Source: Cytidiella melzeri
Lineage: Eukaryota > Basidiomycota > Agaricomycetes > Polyporales > Irpicaceae
Direction of reading: 5' to 3'
Assembly: GCA_022592445.1 (NCBI GenBank)
Contig: JABYQR010000691.1
Span: forward strand, 1 to 11,868
Length of the DNA: 11,868 nt
Shown: piece after piece, positions 1-8,282 of the stretch
Position numbering within the stretch: position 1 is the stretch's first letter
Layout: each line of letters begins with the position of its first letter
Made by a program: the position numbers and the translations under genes
Notes under the pieces: generated by a model
Databases searched by the model: none
Told to the model about the DNA's origin: nothing
What the model saw: the letters and a program-made list of their open reading frames with translations, nothing else

Positions 1-242
1 AGTACCACCAGCTTCACAAAGATACAAAGCGACAGTTTGAGCAGGAGAAACAGAAGCTAGAGAAGCTTCTGGAGGAATTACCAACCCGGGCCCCTGTCAT
101 CACTCATTGTGAGTGGCAACTGCTGGATTGGGGATTAAAGGCAATTGGAGGAATCAGTTTCACGGGTCTAAGGAGGAACTACGAGCAGGTGTTCAAAGGG
201 TTAGATAAAGTTTGGGCGGACGAGTACTTCATCTCGTTCTAA
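1..242 (+). CDS. ORF0 of E1, C-terminal part
   Basis: Open from the window edge (first full codon at base 3) to TAA at 240-242, 79 residues. The first ~25 residues are charged and probably coiled coil (repeated K, E, Q). The rest holds the ORF0 signature: EWQLLDWG (codons 111-134), then KAIGGISF, then a short helical tail ending YFISF. About half of the last 45 residues are identical to the E3 ORF0 (10136-10863) and fewer to the E2 ORF0 (7503-8282). The distance from the EW pair to the stop is nearly constant (43, 46 and 43 codons in E1, E2, E3). The function is unknown; there is no catalytic motif or membrane segment in the visible part. It has no frame break, unlike the gag and pol that follow. 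Confidence 0.75.
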   Translation, partial: YHQLHKDTKRQFEQEKQKLEKLLEELPTRAPVITHCEWQLLDWGLKAIGGISFTGLRRNYEQVFKGLDKVWADEYFISF

Positions 243-473
243 ATAGATACAGTGACTGTCAGAGACAAGAGCTACAACCCAGAGGAAGGACATCAGATTT
301 GTGAAGTACAACCGTGTCCCAACCAATACAACAGAGTAGAATATCCTGGTCGTTACGCAAATCAGTATCGACCCATCCATCACTGGCAGGAAGATTGCAT
401 TCTTGAATCTCTCCCACCACTACCTGAACCTGAAGAAGACTTCGATTGAACCTTCACACAGGAACAATACCAG
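243..473 (+). other. ORF0-gag spacer of E1 with an open, ATG-less frame
   Basis: After the ORF0 stop the same reading frame stays open for 68 codons, to TGA at 447-449, and ends in an acidic proline-rich stretch (PPLPEPEEDFD). It contains no ATG. It could be a readthrough extension of ORF0, the remains of a longer ORF0, or chance. The spacer is longer than in E2 (170 bp) and E3 (70 bp). AG-ending sites occur just before the gag start (for example at 472-473). Confidence 0.35.
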
Positions 474-1742
474 ATGTATTCCACCAATGTCTCCCAGCAT
501 GCTTCCAGGGCAGCAACTCCCGCCCCCACACAAGAGCCGTCCCGCCCCCCACAGCAGAACAGCTTCTGCACGCACTACTCCTGGGTCAGCAACAGCTGAC
601 ACAAGCTATCACAGCACTGGTTCAGAACCAGCAACAACCGGTAAACAATAGGTCACGGGAAAGGGTTGTAGAAAAACCCGCCAGCTTTAAGGGCAATGCT
701 AGTAGTGACGCGCGTCGCTTTTTAGCTGCCTTCTCAATGTACGCGCAGTTCAACGAGAAGCTGTCTCCGTATAATGCCCAAGGTGGTCAGACTCGGTTGG
801 ATCATCTCTGGATTTCGTCGGCCCTGTCCTTTATGACCGAAGATGCGGCCGTTTGGGCTACTCCCCACATGGATTTGATTGCCAGCCATCAAATGGCATT
901 CAATGGGACTGGGATGACTTCAGGACGGCATTCAAGGCACGATTTGAACCAGTTGACGAAATGGTGGATACTAAGGCCAAGCTCAGGGAGCTGTGGCAAG
1001 GCAAAAAGACGGTTCCCGAGTACACGGCCAGATTCCGGGAAATCATGGACAGGACAGGTTACTCGACACAGGATCTACGGGACCGTTATTACAAACATTT
1101 GAGCACCACAATGAAGGATGAACTGGTCCACACTGCACGGCCCCATGTCACCCTCGTCGATCTCATCAATGTAGCCACTGACATCGACAATTGTCTTTGG
1201 GTTAGAGCTCAAGAAAAAGCTTGTGAACAAGGTTGAACAGTTGCCAACGTGTTCAAACCTACCCCGGTCTCCACCTCGTCCCCGGCTCCTTTTGTCCAAC
1301 CATCTCGTGACTCCAATGCTATGGAGATTGACGCAACAAAAGTTGGGCCAAATGGAAAGACAGCGCCGACTTCATGAAGGCCATGAATGGTAGATGTTAC
1401 AGATGTGGATCCAAGGAACATCAGAAGAAGGACGGCAAACATGATCGAGAACTGTGCGGACATTGTGGTAGCAACCACCAGACGCAAGTTTGCCAAAGCC
1501 GGTTCCTTGGGTACCCACCTAGGCAACAAAAGATGGCTGCTAATACCTTGTTTGATCCGTCAACTCCAGTTCCTTTGTCGTCCTCGTCTGCGAGGCCCTT
1601 ACCTACCCCGCCTGCCACAACTGTTGCCAGCTCTTCATCTTCAACTCCGTTTGATTACGATGCCATCATGAAACAGATGTCATCACTCACGGACCAAGTC
1701 AGGCAGCTCGGAAATGGGATTTTTAGAACGGACTCCAGGTGA
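474..1742 (+). pseudogene. gag: gag of E1, broken (capsid and two zinc knuckles)
   Basis: Gag forms the particle that packages element RNA. I place the start at ATG 474 because the next residues (MYSTNVSQHASRAATPAPT) resemble the A/P-rich N-termini of the E2 and E3 Gags. The retrotransposon Gag domain follows: EKPASFKG (near 675), ALSFMTEDAAVWA (near 820), FKARFEP (near 930), all matching E3 motifs. Then comes MEID, shared with E3 (AMEID), and two CCHC knuckles from 1393. In the first the final Cys has become Gly; the second (CX2CX3HX4C) is complete. The frame breaks by a one-base loss near 545-550, again near 897-904, at TGA 1234-1236 and near 1335-1350. An S/T/P-rich tail ends at TGA 1740-1742. 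It cannot give a full-length protein. Confidence 0.85.
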
Positions 1743-4261
1743 AACCGCACCCTCGAGTCCCTCTAGAAAGACCTACATAGAAGAAGTGGAGGACAATGAT
1801 GATTCCCCCACGGACACAGTTTTTAGCTCCCCTGTAGTAAATACCCGCCCCGCGCAGCAGCCTGATTCGCAGTCTTCAGTTTTATTTAACGACATGTATA
1901 ACTACTTCAAGACCTTGTTGTCTTGCATAGTACCAGAAATAGACCCGCTTAGCATGCACTTCCGAGTTCCTATCACGCTCAAAGGAGTGTTTAGAGAACA
2001 AGGCATCAAAGCCATGATTGACTCAGGAGCCACTGCTTTATTTCTGAGTCAAGACTTTGTCAATTGGCACTGAGTACGTGCGGTCCCCTTAGAAAGACAG
2101 ATCCCACTCCATAACATCGATGGGACTCTAAATCAAGGAGGACGTATAACACACAGAGCAGAGCTCGAACTACAAGTTGGAGCTATCAAAGAAAACGCAA
2201 CCTTTTTGGTCACAGACATTGGACCAGAAGACTGCATTCTAGGCCTACCCTGGCTTCGCAAAGCAAACCCCAAGATTAATTGGGCTACCGGAGAAATGGA
2301 ACTGGAAGCCAAAGAGGACTTCAAACCCTCCCAGTCTATCACAGCCAATCGGAAGCAGATACAAGCCTGGCTCAGAGCCGGTATCATTCAGGACACAAAG
2401 GAAGAGCTTTGGTCCTGTGCTAGCTTTACGTACTCCACAGACATCGCTGCTAAAGCCCATCAATCCAAAGAACAACGTACGTTCGAACAGATGGTTCCAG
2501 AGGAATACTGCAGACACCAGAAAGTCTTCTCAGAAGAAGCATCACAGCGTCTCCCTGAGCATCAGCCCTGGGATCATACAATTGATCTGACCAAGAACCC
2601 AAAGATGTTCAGATCCAAGGTCTACCCCATGTCTCCGAATGAACAAGCGGAGCTGGACAAGTTTATTGAGGAAAACCTAGCGAAAGGATATATTGTTCCC
2701 TCCAAATTGCCTATGGCCTCACCGGTATTCTTCGTCAAGAAGAAGGATGGCAAGCTCCAGCTTGTTCAGGATTACCGACGGTTAAATGACATCACAATCA
2801 AAAACCGCTACCCACTCCCCTTGGTATCAGATATTACCAATTGGCTTCGTCAAGCCAAAATCTTTACCAAGTTTGACGTACGATGGGGTTACCATAACAT
2901 TTGAATCAAGGAGAATGACGAATGGAAGGGTGCATTTGTGACAAACTGAGGGCTGTTTGAGCCTAAGGTGATGTTGTTTGGCATGACCAACTCTCCGGCC
3001 ACGTTTCAAGCAATGATGAATTCCATCTTTGCTGATCTCATCGCGGAAGGAAAGTCTTGGTGTACTTAGATGACATCCTCGTCTTCAGTTCAGACATTGT
3101 GGAACGCCGGAAAATTGTTCATGAGGTACTATCTCGACTTGAAGCCATGACTTGTATCTTCGCCCCGAGAAATGCGAATTTGAACAGTCACAAGTGGTAC
3201 CTAGGTTTAATCATTGGTAATGGAAGGATCCGTATGGACTCGGGTAAAATAGAAGCTATCACCAACTGGCCGGTACCACAAAACCTCCGTGATGTATGCG
3301 GCTTCATTGGATTTGCCAACTTCTACCGACGTTTCATCAAAGACTTTGCACGGCATACTCGTCCCTCCATGATCTTACCAAGAAAGACCAACCTTGGAAG
3401 TGGGGAGAAGCACAGCAGAACGCCTTTCAGATGCTCAAGGATGCGTTTACTCAGGAACCTATTCTAGTCACATGGGAACCCGATTGCCCCACACGTATTG
3501 AAGTTGATGCGTCTGGCTTTGCAACCGGAGGAGTTCTACTGCAGAAATTAGAGGATGGACAGTGGCATCCAGTAGTGTTTCGGTCTCAGTCTATGGCCGA
3601 AGCGGAACGGAACTATGAGATCTATGATCGAGAAATGCTTGCTATCATCAGAGCTCTCGAAGATTGGCGTCATTATCTGGAAGGACTACCCGTGCCCTTT
3701 GAGATCATCACAGATCATCAGAATCTGCAGTATTGGCGTACCGCCCAGGACCTGTCCAGACGACAAGCTTGGTGGTCTCTGTATCTGAGCCGGTTTGATT
3801 TTGTTTTAACGCACAAACCCGGAAAGACCCTCACTCAAGGCGACCCGTTATCCCGGATCAGAACCTTGGAAGTTTTAGATGCATCAGACAACAAGGAACA
3901 CGTTGTACTGAAGCCTGAATACTTCCAGACAATAGCCGCCTCGAGTACCCCGGAATCTGACCCGTTAGAGTCACGGATTAAAGACATCAGTATTCGAGAA
4001 GCAGAGGTAGTCCAGGGACTAGCCAAGCTTAGGAAGGATGGACCCCAAAAGTTGACTGATGGTGGACTTGAGTGGGAGGAAGACAATGGACTGGTGTACT
4101 ACAAAGGGAAGCTGTACATTCCAAAGGATCGCAAAGTTCGCAGGGAGATTGTACGACAATGCCATGATGCATTACCGGCAGGACATCCGGGCAAACATGC
4201 AACCCTAGAACTAGTCACACGGCATTATTGGTGGCCTCGCATGGCATCCTTTGTAGAGCAG

Positions 4262-4358
4262 TACGTAGGCCCGAGTAATGCAAGCGTTGTATAAACGACT
4301 AGGCATCACTGGTGCTATGACTACAGCCTATCGTCCTCAGGCTAACGGTGAAACGAAA
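4262..4358 (+). other. Integrase core deletion junction in E1
   Basis: The frame runs from the zinc-finger region (CHDALPAGHPGKH ... EQYVG) straight into MQALYKRLGITGAMTTAYRPQ, which in this family lies just after the second catalytic Asp. The Cys pair of the HHCC finger and both Asp residues of the DDE core are missing. From usual family spacing I estimate a loss of about 100-130 residues. The third catalytic residue, the Glu of the usual T-E-R-V-N-Q motif, reads Lys here (4356-4358, GETKRVNQ), consistent with GAA to AAA. Integrase is doubly inactive. Confidence 0.8.
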
Positions 4359-4934
4359 AGAGTCAACCAAGAAGTAGAAAAGATTCTACGACTCTTTGTT
4401 GATCAACGACAAGATGATTGGGCAGAATACATCCCAGTGGCTGAATTCACCATCAAGTCTCGTGTCAACTCATCGACGCAGCACTCTCCGTTTGAAGTCA
4501 TGTACGGGTATCTACCAGATTTCACCATACCAGTCGGACGTCACAGCCGAATGCCGAATCTAGATGCACGCCTAGAAAAGCTCAGACAGGTTCGGATAGA
4601 AGCCGAAGCTGCCGCGCGTCTATCTAAGGAAAAGATGGCCGAAGCTTCCGCATACACCTGCAGAACTACTCCAGTCTTCAAGGAAGGGGACCTCGTGTGG
4701 TTGTCTTCCAAGAACGTCAAAGTACATCAGCAGTCTGACAAGCTAGGGCCTAGACAGCTTGGTCCTTTTACAGTCCTTCAGAAAACCGGTGAACATACAT
4801 ATTGGATCAAAATCAAATCCGGATATTGTATTCATGACAATATCAATGTTGAACGGCTACCTCCGTACCGAGGAAACGAAGTAAACGGCCTCATACCGGT
4901 CCCACCAGCACCAATCATAGTAGATGATCAACAA

Positions 4935-5093
4935 GTCTACAAAGTCGAGAAGATCCTAGACAGTCAAGTCTATCGGAAACAAATGCAGTACCTAGTCAAA
5001 TGGAAAGGCTATGGAGAAGGCAATGTAACATGGGAACCTGCAGTAAATCTGACCAATGCGAAAGAGAGCATTGCAGAGTTCCACGCCAGACAT
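4935..5093 (+). other. Chromodomain at the C-terminus of E1 Pol
   Basis: Residues VYKVEKILDSQ, then QYLVKWKGYGEGNVTWEP, then FHARH match the chromodomain pattern with its aromatic cage (Tyr, Trp, Trp). In chromoviruses this domain guides integration toward marked chromatin. It follows the GPF/Y module (GPRQLGPFTVLQ near 4745) and a linker with PVPPAPIIVDD. The stretch from 4278 to 5234 is open throughout (318 codons), the longest undamaged piece of this pol apart from 3360-4294. Confidence 0.9.
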
Positions 5094-5239
5094 ACCAATG
5101 CACCTCAGAAATTACCCAAAGCACTTTTCAACTCCATTCCTTGGAAACCGTTGGAGAACATCACAGAAGCTATTGCATCTGACCTTGAGTGGGCAGATGG
5201 TAGAGTCCCTGGTCTTAGTTCATCGAGGCGATGAATTTT

Positions 5240-5254
5240 AGGAGGGGGGTAAAA
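5240..5254 (+). promoter_or_regulatory. Polypurine tract of E1
   Basis: AGGAGGGGGGTAAAA ends directly at the TG of the 3' LTR (5255). A G/A-rich, RNase H-resistant tract at this place primes plus-strand DNA synthesis in LTR retroelements. It lies six bases after the pol stop. Confidence 0.85.
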
Positions 5255-5377
5255 TGACATGGATAGTCCAACAGAGACCGGATTTTTCCAACATTGTCAC
5301 AACTTTACAGCCTTAAGCGCCTATCTAGAGCGCTTATTTTACGGCTAGGAGTGTTACCGGACCTAACCCTAACCTGG

Positions 5378-5387
5378 GTCACGTGAC
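5378..5387. promoter_or_regulatory. GTCACGTGAC palindrome in the E1 LTR
   Basis: A perfect 10-base palindrome around CACGTG, the core bound by bHLH factors of the Cbf1/Pho4 class. The E3 LTR has CACGTG at 9368-9373 at a comparable distance from its start (about 125 versus 167 bp). A regulatory role in U3 is inferred. Just before it is a short CCTAACCCTAACC stretch, telomere-like but too short to mean much. Confidence 0.4.
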
Positions 5388-5461
5388 ATCCTACCTTATT
5401 TATCAATAGTACAGACCCAAAACCCTAGACTCAGTCTGGAGCGGTTCCAGATCAACCTAGG

Positions 5462-5650
5462 CTATTGTTCTATTGTTCCTCTTCCATTGATAGGGATTCC
5501 CCAGGGATTCCCCCAGTTTCTATTGTTCTATTGTTCCTATGCTATTGTTCTATTGATCTATTGTTCTAGCTCTATTGTTCTACGTACCCTGGTCCTTGAC
5601 AGTTACTCAGGTCCTTGACAGTTACCCTGGTCTCTTATTGTTCTATTGTT
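5462..5650 (+). repeat. CTATTGTT array in the E1 LTR
   Basis: At least eight exact CTATTGTT copies plus variants (CTATTGAT, TTATTGTT) lie here, partly head to tail, with a duplicated GGTCCTTGACAGTTAC (near 5591-5626) between them. ATTGTT is the complement of AACAAT, the core bound by HMG-box proteins. The E3 LTR has a few scattered copies and a palindromic pair (9641-9654). The array sits upstream of the TATA box, where enhancer sites are expected. Confidence 0.6.
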
Positions 5651-5715
5651 ACTCCAGCCCCACAGTTACTCCAGTCCCTAGTGTGGGAACTTGTGCACAG
5701 ACCACCCAGCCACAG

Positions 5716-5759
5716 TATATATAGTAGACCTTACCCTCCCTAGCTCTGCATCTTGACCT
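5716..5759 (+). promoter_or_regulatory. E1 LTR TATA box and predicted RNA 5' end
   Basis: TATATATA at 5716-5723; exactly 34 bases from its first base, at 5750, begins ATCTTGACCT. This differs by one base from the E3 self-priming segment ATCTCGACCT (9778-9787), which has the same spacing from its TATA box. By analogy RNA should start at about 5750, and the off-window primer-binding site of E1 should read close to AGGTCAAGAT. Confidence 0.65.
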
Positions 5760-5760
5760 C

Positions 5761-5840
5761 TCTGTCATTTGCACTGCCAGGTGAGTTACTGCATGTAACT
5801 TAGTATCATACCATATTAACTCTGTCATTTGCACTGCTGG
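5761..5840 (+). repeat. Direct repeats flanking a decayed intron-like segment in the E1 LTR
   Basis: A 20-base sequence at 5761-5780 (TCTGTCATTTGCACTGCCAG) recurs at 5821-5840 with only CA changed to TG near the end. The first copy is followed by GTGAGT, a strong 5' splice site; ATATTAAC, a branch-like site, lies just before the second. In E3 the same layout ends in a usable AG, but here the second copy ends GG, so the intron boundary appears lost. The next AG is near 5855. Confidence 0.5.
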
Positions 5841-5982
5841 TATCCGGCCTCTGAGCCTGCTTGCCTGCTCATCATCGACTTTGACCTCGTTGTTGTCGTT
5901 GGAGATCCACTTCCACTTCCACTCCCCCTCTTCTCCGCCCTTGTTTAGGGTTTAGCAGTATAGCAGCAGTCGCTCCACGACA

Positions 5983-6199
5983 GGAACCTTGTGGAACATG
6001 CTGGAACTATGATGTCATAGTATAGAACATTTCATTAGATGATGTCATAGTTCTTAGAACCTTCTGGAAAAGTCTAGCCTTGGGACTGGGTCATGGGGTC
6101 AGGTCATTGGGACAATTGCTATTGGTTGATTATTGAAGTGGCACCACTAGGGCATAGGGCATGCTTAGTAAGGTAGATTACTTTGCGTACTCATGTAGG
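5983..6199. mobile_element. X: remnant of an older E2-family LTR
   Basis: These 217 bases match 6463-6711 inside the E2 LTR at about 96% (nine mismatches counted by eye) and lack one 32-base segment that the E2 copy has after its first GTCTAGCCTTG. The left edge coincides with the end of the E1 LTR and the right edge with the start of the E2 LTR, so it is one LTR split by two insertions. It holds two TGATGTCATAG sites, as does the E2 copy. The rest of X should lie left of E1 and right of E2. Confidence 0.8.
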
Positions 6200-6265
6200 T
6201 GTCACAGATTTTCAATGTTTCTACAAGACTTGCCTTACCAGGCAACGGTATTATTGGGAATATTT

Positions 6266-6425
6266 AAGCGCTTGTCAAGCGCTTATCCAGCGCTTATCCG
6301 GTGTCTATTTAGGCGCTTATCCAGTGCTTATCCAGCGCTTATCAGGCGCCTATTCCGGCGCTTATTCTCAGTGCCTATCAATTGATGCGCTGATGCGCCT
6401 CCTGTCTCTGATGCGCTGATGCGCT
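6266..6425 (+). repeat. GCGCTTATCC and GATGCGCT arrays in the E2 LTR
   Basis: From 6266 to 6378 about nine units of a 10-13-base motif related to (A)GCGCTTATCC(A/G)G follow one another, some as GGCGCCTATTCC. Then GATGCGCTGATGCGC occurs at 6384 and again at 6410. The E1 LTR has two related units near 5313-5335. Units vary in length and sequence and are not separated by unique spacers. This is most likely a cluster of binding sites in U3. Confidence 0.6.
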
Positions 6426-6754
6426 CCTTTCCTTATCTGTGTATCACATGATAGAACTCTCTGGAACCTTGTGGAACTTGCTGGAACTATGATGTCATAG
6501 TATAGAACATTCCATTAGATGATGTCATAGTTCTTAGAACCTTCTGGAAAAGTCTAGCCTTGTCTTAGAACAAGCTAGAACAAGTCTAGCCTTGGAGCTG
6601 GATCATGGGGTCAGGTCATGGGGACAATTGCTATTGGTTGATTGTTGAAGTGGCACCACTAGGGCATAGGGCATGCTTAGTAAGTTAGATTACTTTGCTT
6701 ACTCATGTAGGTATTAGGGGTCTTAGGGTAGTACCTGGGGTCCTCCCCTTCATG

Positions 6755-6800
6755 TATATATAGAGGCACTCCTGAGGGCATATCCCCTCAGTCTTATCCA
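6755..6800 (+). promoter_or_regulatory. E2 TATA box and self-priming RNA 5' end
   Basis: TATATATA at 6755-6762; 34 bases from its start, at 6789, begins CAGTCTTATCCA. These 12 bases are the exact reverse complement of 6927-6938, just after the LTR. The RNA 5' end can thus fold back and prime its own reverse transcription, as known for Tf1 and related elements. Confidence 0.8.
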
Positions 6801-6926
6801 CTCTGTTGATAAAGGACTACCTTGTACTCTCCAGTACTTTGCTCACCACACCTCTTACTCTCTATATCTCTATCTTCCCCTCAAGTTAAACACTTATCTG
6901 GTGAGTGTAACCTTAACTGTTACATT

Positions 6927-6938
6927 TGGATAAGACTG
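6927..6938 (+). promoter_or_regulatory. E2 primer-binding site (self-priming)
   Basis: TGGATAAGACTG starts two bases after the LTR end and pairs perfectly over 12 bases with the predicted RNA 5' end (6789-6800). No tRNA is needed under this model. The pairing stops at both ends with mismatches. Confidence 0.8.
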
Positions 6939-7027
6939 CCCCTACTCCCTCAGGTCTCTGGACGTGCTGGAGGTTCTCTTCCCCTTTCTTCTAGGTCTTG
7001 TGCCTGTGTGTGGGTCCCCTTACAAAT

Positions 7028-7043
7028 CCTCTAGAAATAGAGG
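7028..7043 (+). other. CCTCTA-GAAA-TAGAGG hairpin
   Basis: A perfect six-base stem closed by a GAAA (GNRA) tetraloop in the E2 leader. Its core CTA-GAAA-TAG is repeated in a second hairpin at 8401-8416 with a different but still paired outer stem. Confidence 0.5.
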
Positions 7044-7150
7044 TAGCCGGACCATAGGCTCTAAGTGGTAGTCGTGTCTAGGCCTTGCCTTGATGCGCAC
7101 AACTTGAATCACCCTCTCGCCCGACGCTCCTAGAGCTGATCAGAGCAGGG

Positions 7151-7167
7151 GTTGGCATTATGCCAAC
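7151..7167. repeat. GTTGGCATTATGCCAAC inverted repeat
   Basis: Perfect eight-base arms around a single T in the E2 leader. As DNA it could be a dimeric protein site. As RNA it could promote dimerisation by intermolecular pairing, but not a normal hairpin, since the loop is one base. Confidence 0.45.
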
Positions 7168-7502
7168 ATGATGAAAGTGTGCCTCCCCACAGGCAATAGT
7201 GGAGTCTGGTGTCAGACAGTTCGTTATAAGAGCTAGATAACAGGACTTGAAGCCCATGAATGCCTAGGCACAAAGACGGGTAACTTGTTCTGGCCGGACT
7301 TAGGGTCAGTGTAATACTGATCCGTCAACCATTTGCCGCATGGGTGGAACCATGACGGAGATCCTGACACCACCGGACCTGGAGAGAGAGTCCAGGCCAA
7401 CGCCGGCACTACCCCACGCACACACAGGACCTCTCCTTTATGGAGATTTGTTTTGCACATCACTGAGCTGTCAAGCTCATCACACACTGTCACACAGTCA
7501 CC

Positions 7503-8282
7503 ATGCCGCTTTCCCGCTTCATTGCTGCTAGGTCTGGTCGCAAGACCCCCTATTCTATCCCTGTCCGCAATGAAGTCACTGGACTTCAAGAACACCTCAC
7601 AGTCTCCAAGGAGACTCTTCACAAGTTCAAGGATGCTGGCAAGCCTCGCCAGCTCAAGTACCCCGATAACAAGCCTCTCATCAAGAGGATCGACCTCGAG
7701 GAGCAGGCTTGCACCACCATTGAGCATGAAGAGGACCAGGCTCGCATGAGACAGGTCTCTTACCTCATGTCTCAACTCAGCCTTCTCGATTGTATCGAGA
7801 AGCAAGAGAAGAAGGAAGCTGAAAAGCTAACTCTTCTCCAGCGTATCAAGGAGCGCAACCAATGCGCTTACACTCCCACTCCCACTCCGCTCCCCGCCTC
7901 TCTCCACTTCCGTAAAACAAAGCTCATGCTTCGTCAACAGGAATTCGAACCAATGGTCACAGCAGCCTGTCAAAGGCTTGAGCCTCTGCTCAAGAAGCTG
8001 GACGCCTCCTTCTCGAGTGGTGGGCAATCCTCTAACCACCAGCTCACCACTCATCGGGAGAAAGCACAGCTACTGATTGGTTGTGTTTTCATGATTGAAC
8101 AGTGGTTCAAGGAGAATCACACAGACAAGATGTCGAATAGGGAATGGAGGATGCTAAAGAAGGACTTAAAGAGTTTAGGCAGGATTAGTTTTGTAGACAT
8201 ACATCGGAGATGGGGTTATATACTAGAGTTACTAGAAGGGCTGTTTGACATGAACGCCTTTGTATATGCGGAAATGGAATAA
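7503..8282 (+). CDS. ORF0 of E2, intact pre-gag protein of unknown function
   Basis: 259 residues from ATG 7503 (context CACCATGCC, favourable) to TAA 8280-8282. The N-terminus is basic (MPLSRFIAARSGRK). Residues ~75-120 are rich in E, K and Q and probably form a coiled coil. A T/P-rich hinge (TPTPTPLP, ~122-129) precedes a helical C-terminal half with REWRMLKKDLKSLGRISF from about residue 213. The same order (basic start, charged helix, proline hinge, helical domain with EW...KxxG-x-[IV]SF) is seen in the E3 ORF0. There is no zinc finger, protease or nuclease motif, signal peptide or membrane segment. It could be a nucleic-acid or Gag partner; this is not shown. It is undamaged although the gag after it is broken several times. 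Codon use looks coding (C/G-rich third positions in the first half). Confidence 0.8.
   Translation: MPLSRFIAARSGRKTPYSIPVRNEVTGLQEHLTVSKETLHKFKDAGKPRQLKYPDNKPLIKRIDLEEQACTTIEHEEDQARMRQVSYLMSQLSLLDCIEKQEKKEAEKLTLLQRIKERNQCAYTPTPTPLPASLHFRKTKLMLRQQEFEPMVTAACQRLEPLLKKLDASFSSGGQSSNHQLTTHREKAQLLIGCVFMIEQWFKENHTDKMSNREWRMLKKDLKSLGRISFVDIHRRWGYILELLEGLFDMNAFVYAEME

Larger units (their letters stand above)
1672..5234 (+). pseudogene. pol: pol of E1, broken (PR-RT-RNase H-IN remnant-chromodomain)
   Basis: Domains in order: aspartic protease with active site IDSGAT (Asp at 2020-2022) and the later GLPWL; reverse transcriptase with QDYRRLN, FDVRWGY (Asp 2875-2877) and YLDD (from 3063); RNase H with VDASG (Asp 3506-3508), TDHQNL (Asp 3713-3715) and GDPLSR (Asp 3842-3844); the start of the integrase zinc finger (His 4163 and 4184); then after a deletion the integrase C-terminal part, GPF module and chromodomain. 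It overlaps gag by about 70 bases in the +1 frame. Damage: TGA at 2071, 2902 and 2947; one-base losses near 3050 and 3358; a one-base loss near 3147 compensated by a two-base loss near 3197; the integrase deletion near 4270. These enzymes would normally copy element RNA to DNA and insert it; this copy cannot. Confidence 0.9.
1..5982 (+). mobile_element. E1: decayed Ty3/gypsy chromovirus (Tf1/sushi type), 5' end outside window
   Basis: Order seen: ORF0 tail, gag, protease, reverse transcriptase, RNase H, integrase remnant, chromodomain, polypurine tract, 3' LTR. This order and the C-terminal chromodomain are those of Ty3/gypsy chromoviruses. The element is dead: at least six frame breaks, four in-frame TGA codons and a large integrase deletion. 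Its right end at 5982 is fixed in two ways: the LTR end resembles that of E3 (CTCC, two bases, GACA), and the next base begins sequence homologous to the inside of the E2 LTR. It therefore inserted into an older E2-family LTR. The predicted target duplication is GGAAC (5983-5987); the matching copy lies left of the window. Confidence 0.9.
5255..5982 (+). repeat. 3' LTR of E1 (728 bp)
   Basis: It starts TGACATGGAT right after the polypurine tract and ends CTCCACGACA. The first 32 bases are identical to the start of the E3 LTR (9202-9233), after which the two diverge. Inside are two AAGCGC/AGCGCTTAT motifs (near 5313-5335), a CACGTG palindrome, an array of CTATTGTT, a TATA box, a predicted RNA start at 5750, and two 20-base repeats that look like the edges of a lost intron. 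The 5' LTR is outside the window, so age cannot be estimated from LTR divergence. Confidence 0.88.
6200..6924 (+). repeat. 5' LTR of E2 (725 bp)
   Basis: It begins TGTCACAG and ends CTGTTACA, a terminal inverted repeat matching in 7 of 8 bases. The primer-binding site starts two bases later. It contains arrays of GCGCTTATCC and GATGCGCT, the region shared with X (6463-6711), a TATA box (6755-6762) and the self-priming segment (6789-6800). The body from 6463 is rich in GGAAC/TAGAAC words. Confidence 0.82.
6901..7497 (+). other. Possible intron in the E2 leader
   Basis: A strong 5' splice site (CTG|GTGAGT) lies at 6901. A plausible acceptor is CACACAG at 7491-7497, with GCTCATC (CTNAY branch) 18 bases before and the ORF0 ATG five bases after. 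The 597-nt intron would remove the LTR end, the primer-binding site and about eight upstream ATGs; exon 6789-6900 has no ATG. A nearer acceptor (CCCTCAG at 6953, after a pyrimidine run) would give a 53-nt intron that also removes the primer-binding site but keeps the upstream ATGs. Confidence 0.4.
6939..7502 (+). other. E2 untranslated leader
   Basis: 564 bases between the primer-binding site and ORF0. No reading frame is convincing; several ATGs occur (for example 7091, 7168, 7171, 7255, 7259). Two inverted repeats stand out and are listed separately. A packaging signal is expected somewhere here, but none can be identified by sequence alone. Confidence 0.6.

Noticed and set aside
1672..1742. 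Programmed +1 frameshift between gag and pol in E1
   Set aside because: The overlap fits, but the same element has many decay frameshifts and no clear slippery site is visible; a mutation is equally likely.
3296..3360. Separate gene starting near 3296 in the second pol frame
   Set aside because: Bases 3296-3360 code for reverse transcriptase in the other frame (GFIGFANFYRRF); the frame merely changes near 3358.
5361..5374. Telomere repeats or telomere-targeted insertion
   Set aside because: Only about two CCCTAA-like units inside the LTR; too short for a telomere tract.
6266..6425. CRISPR-like array
   Set aside because: Units of 8-13 bases, variable, without unique spacers, inside a eukaryotic LTR.
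7233..7805. 190-codon open frame on the minus strand
   Set aside because: It is mostly the mirror of ORF0 of E2, shows no recognisable motif, and has no promoter or context of its own.
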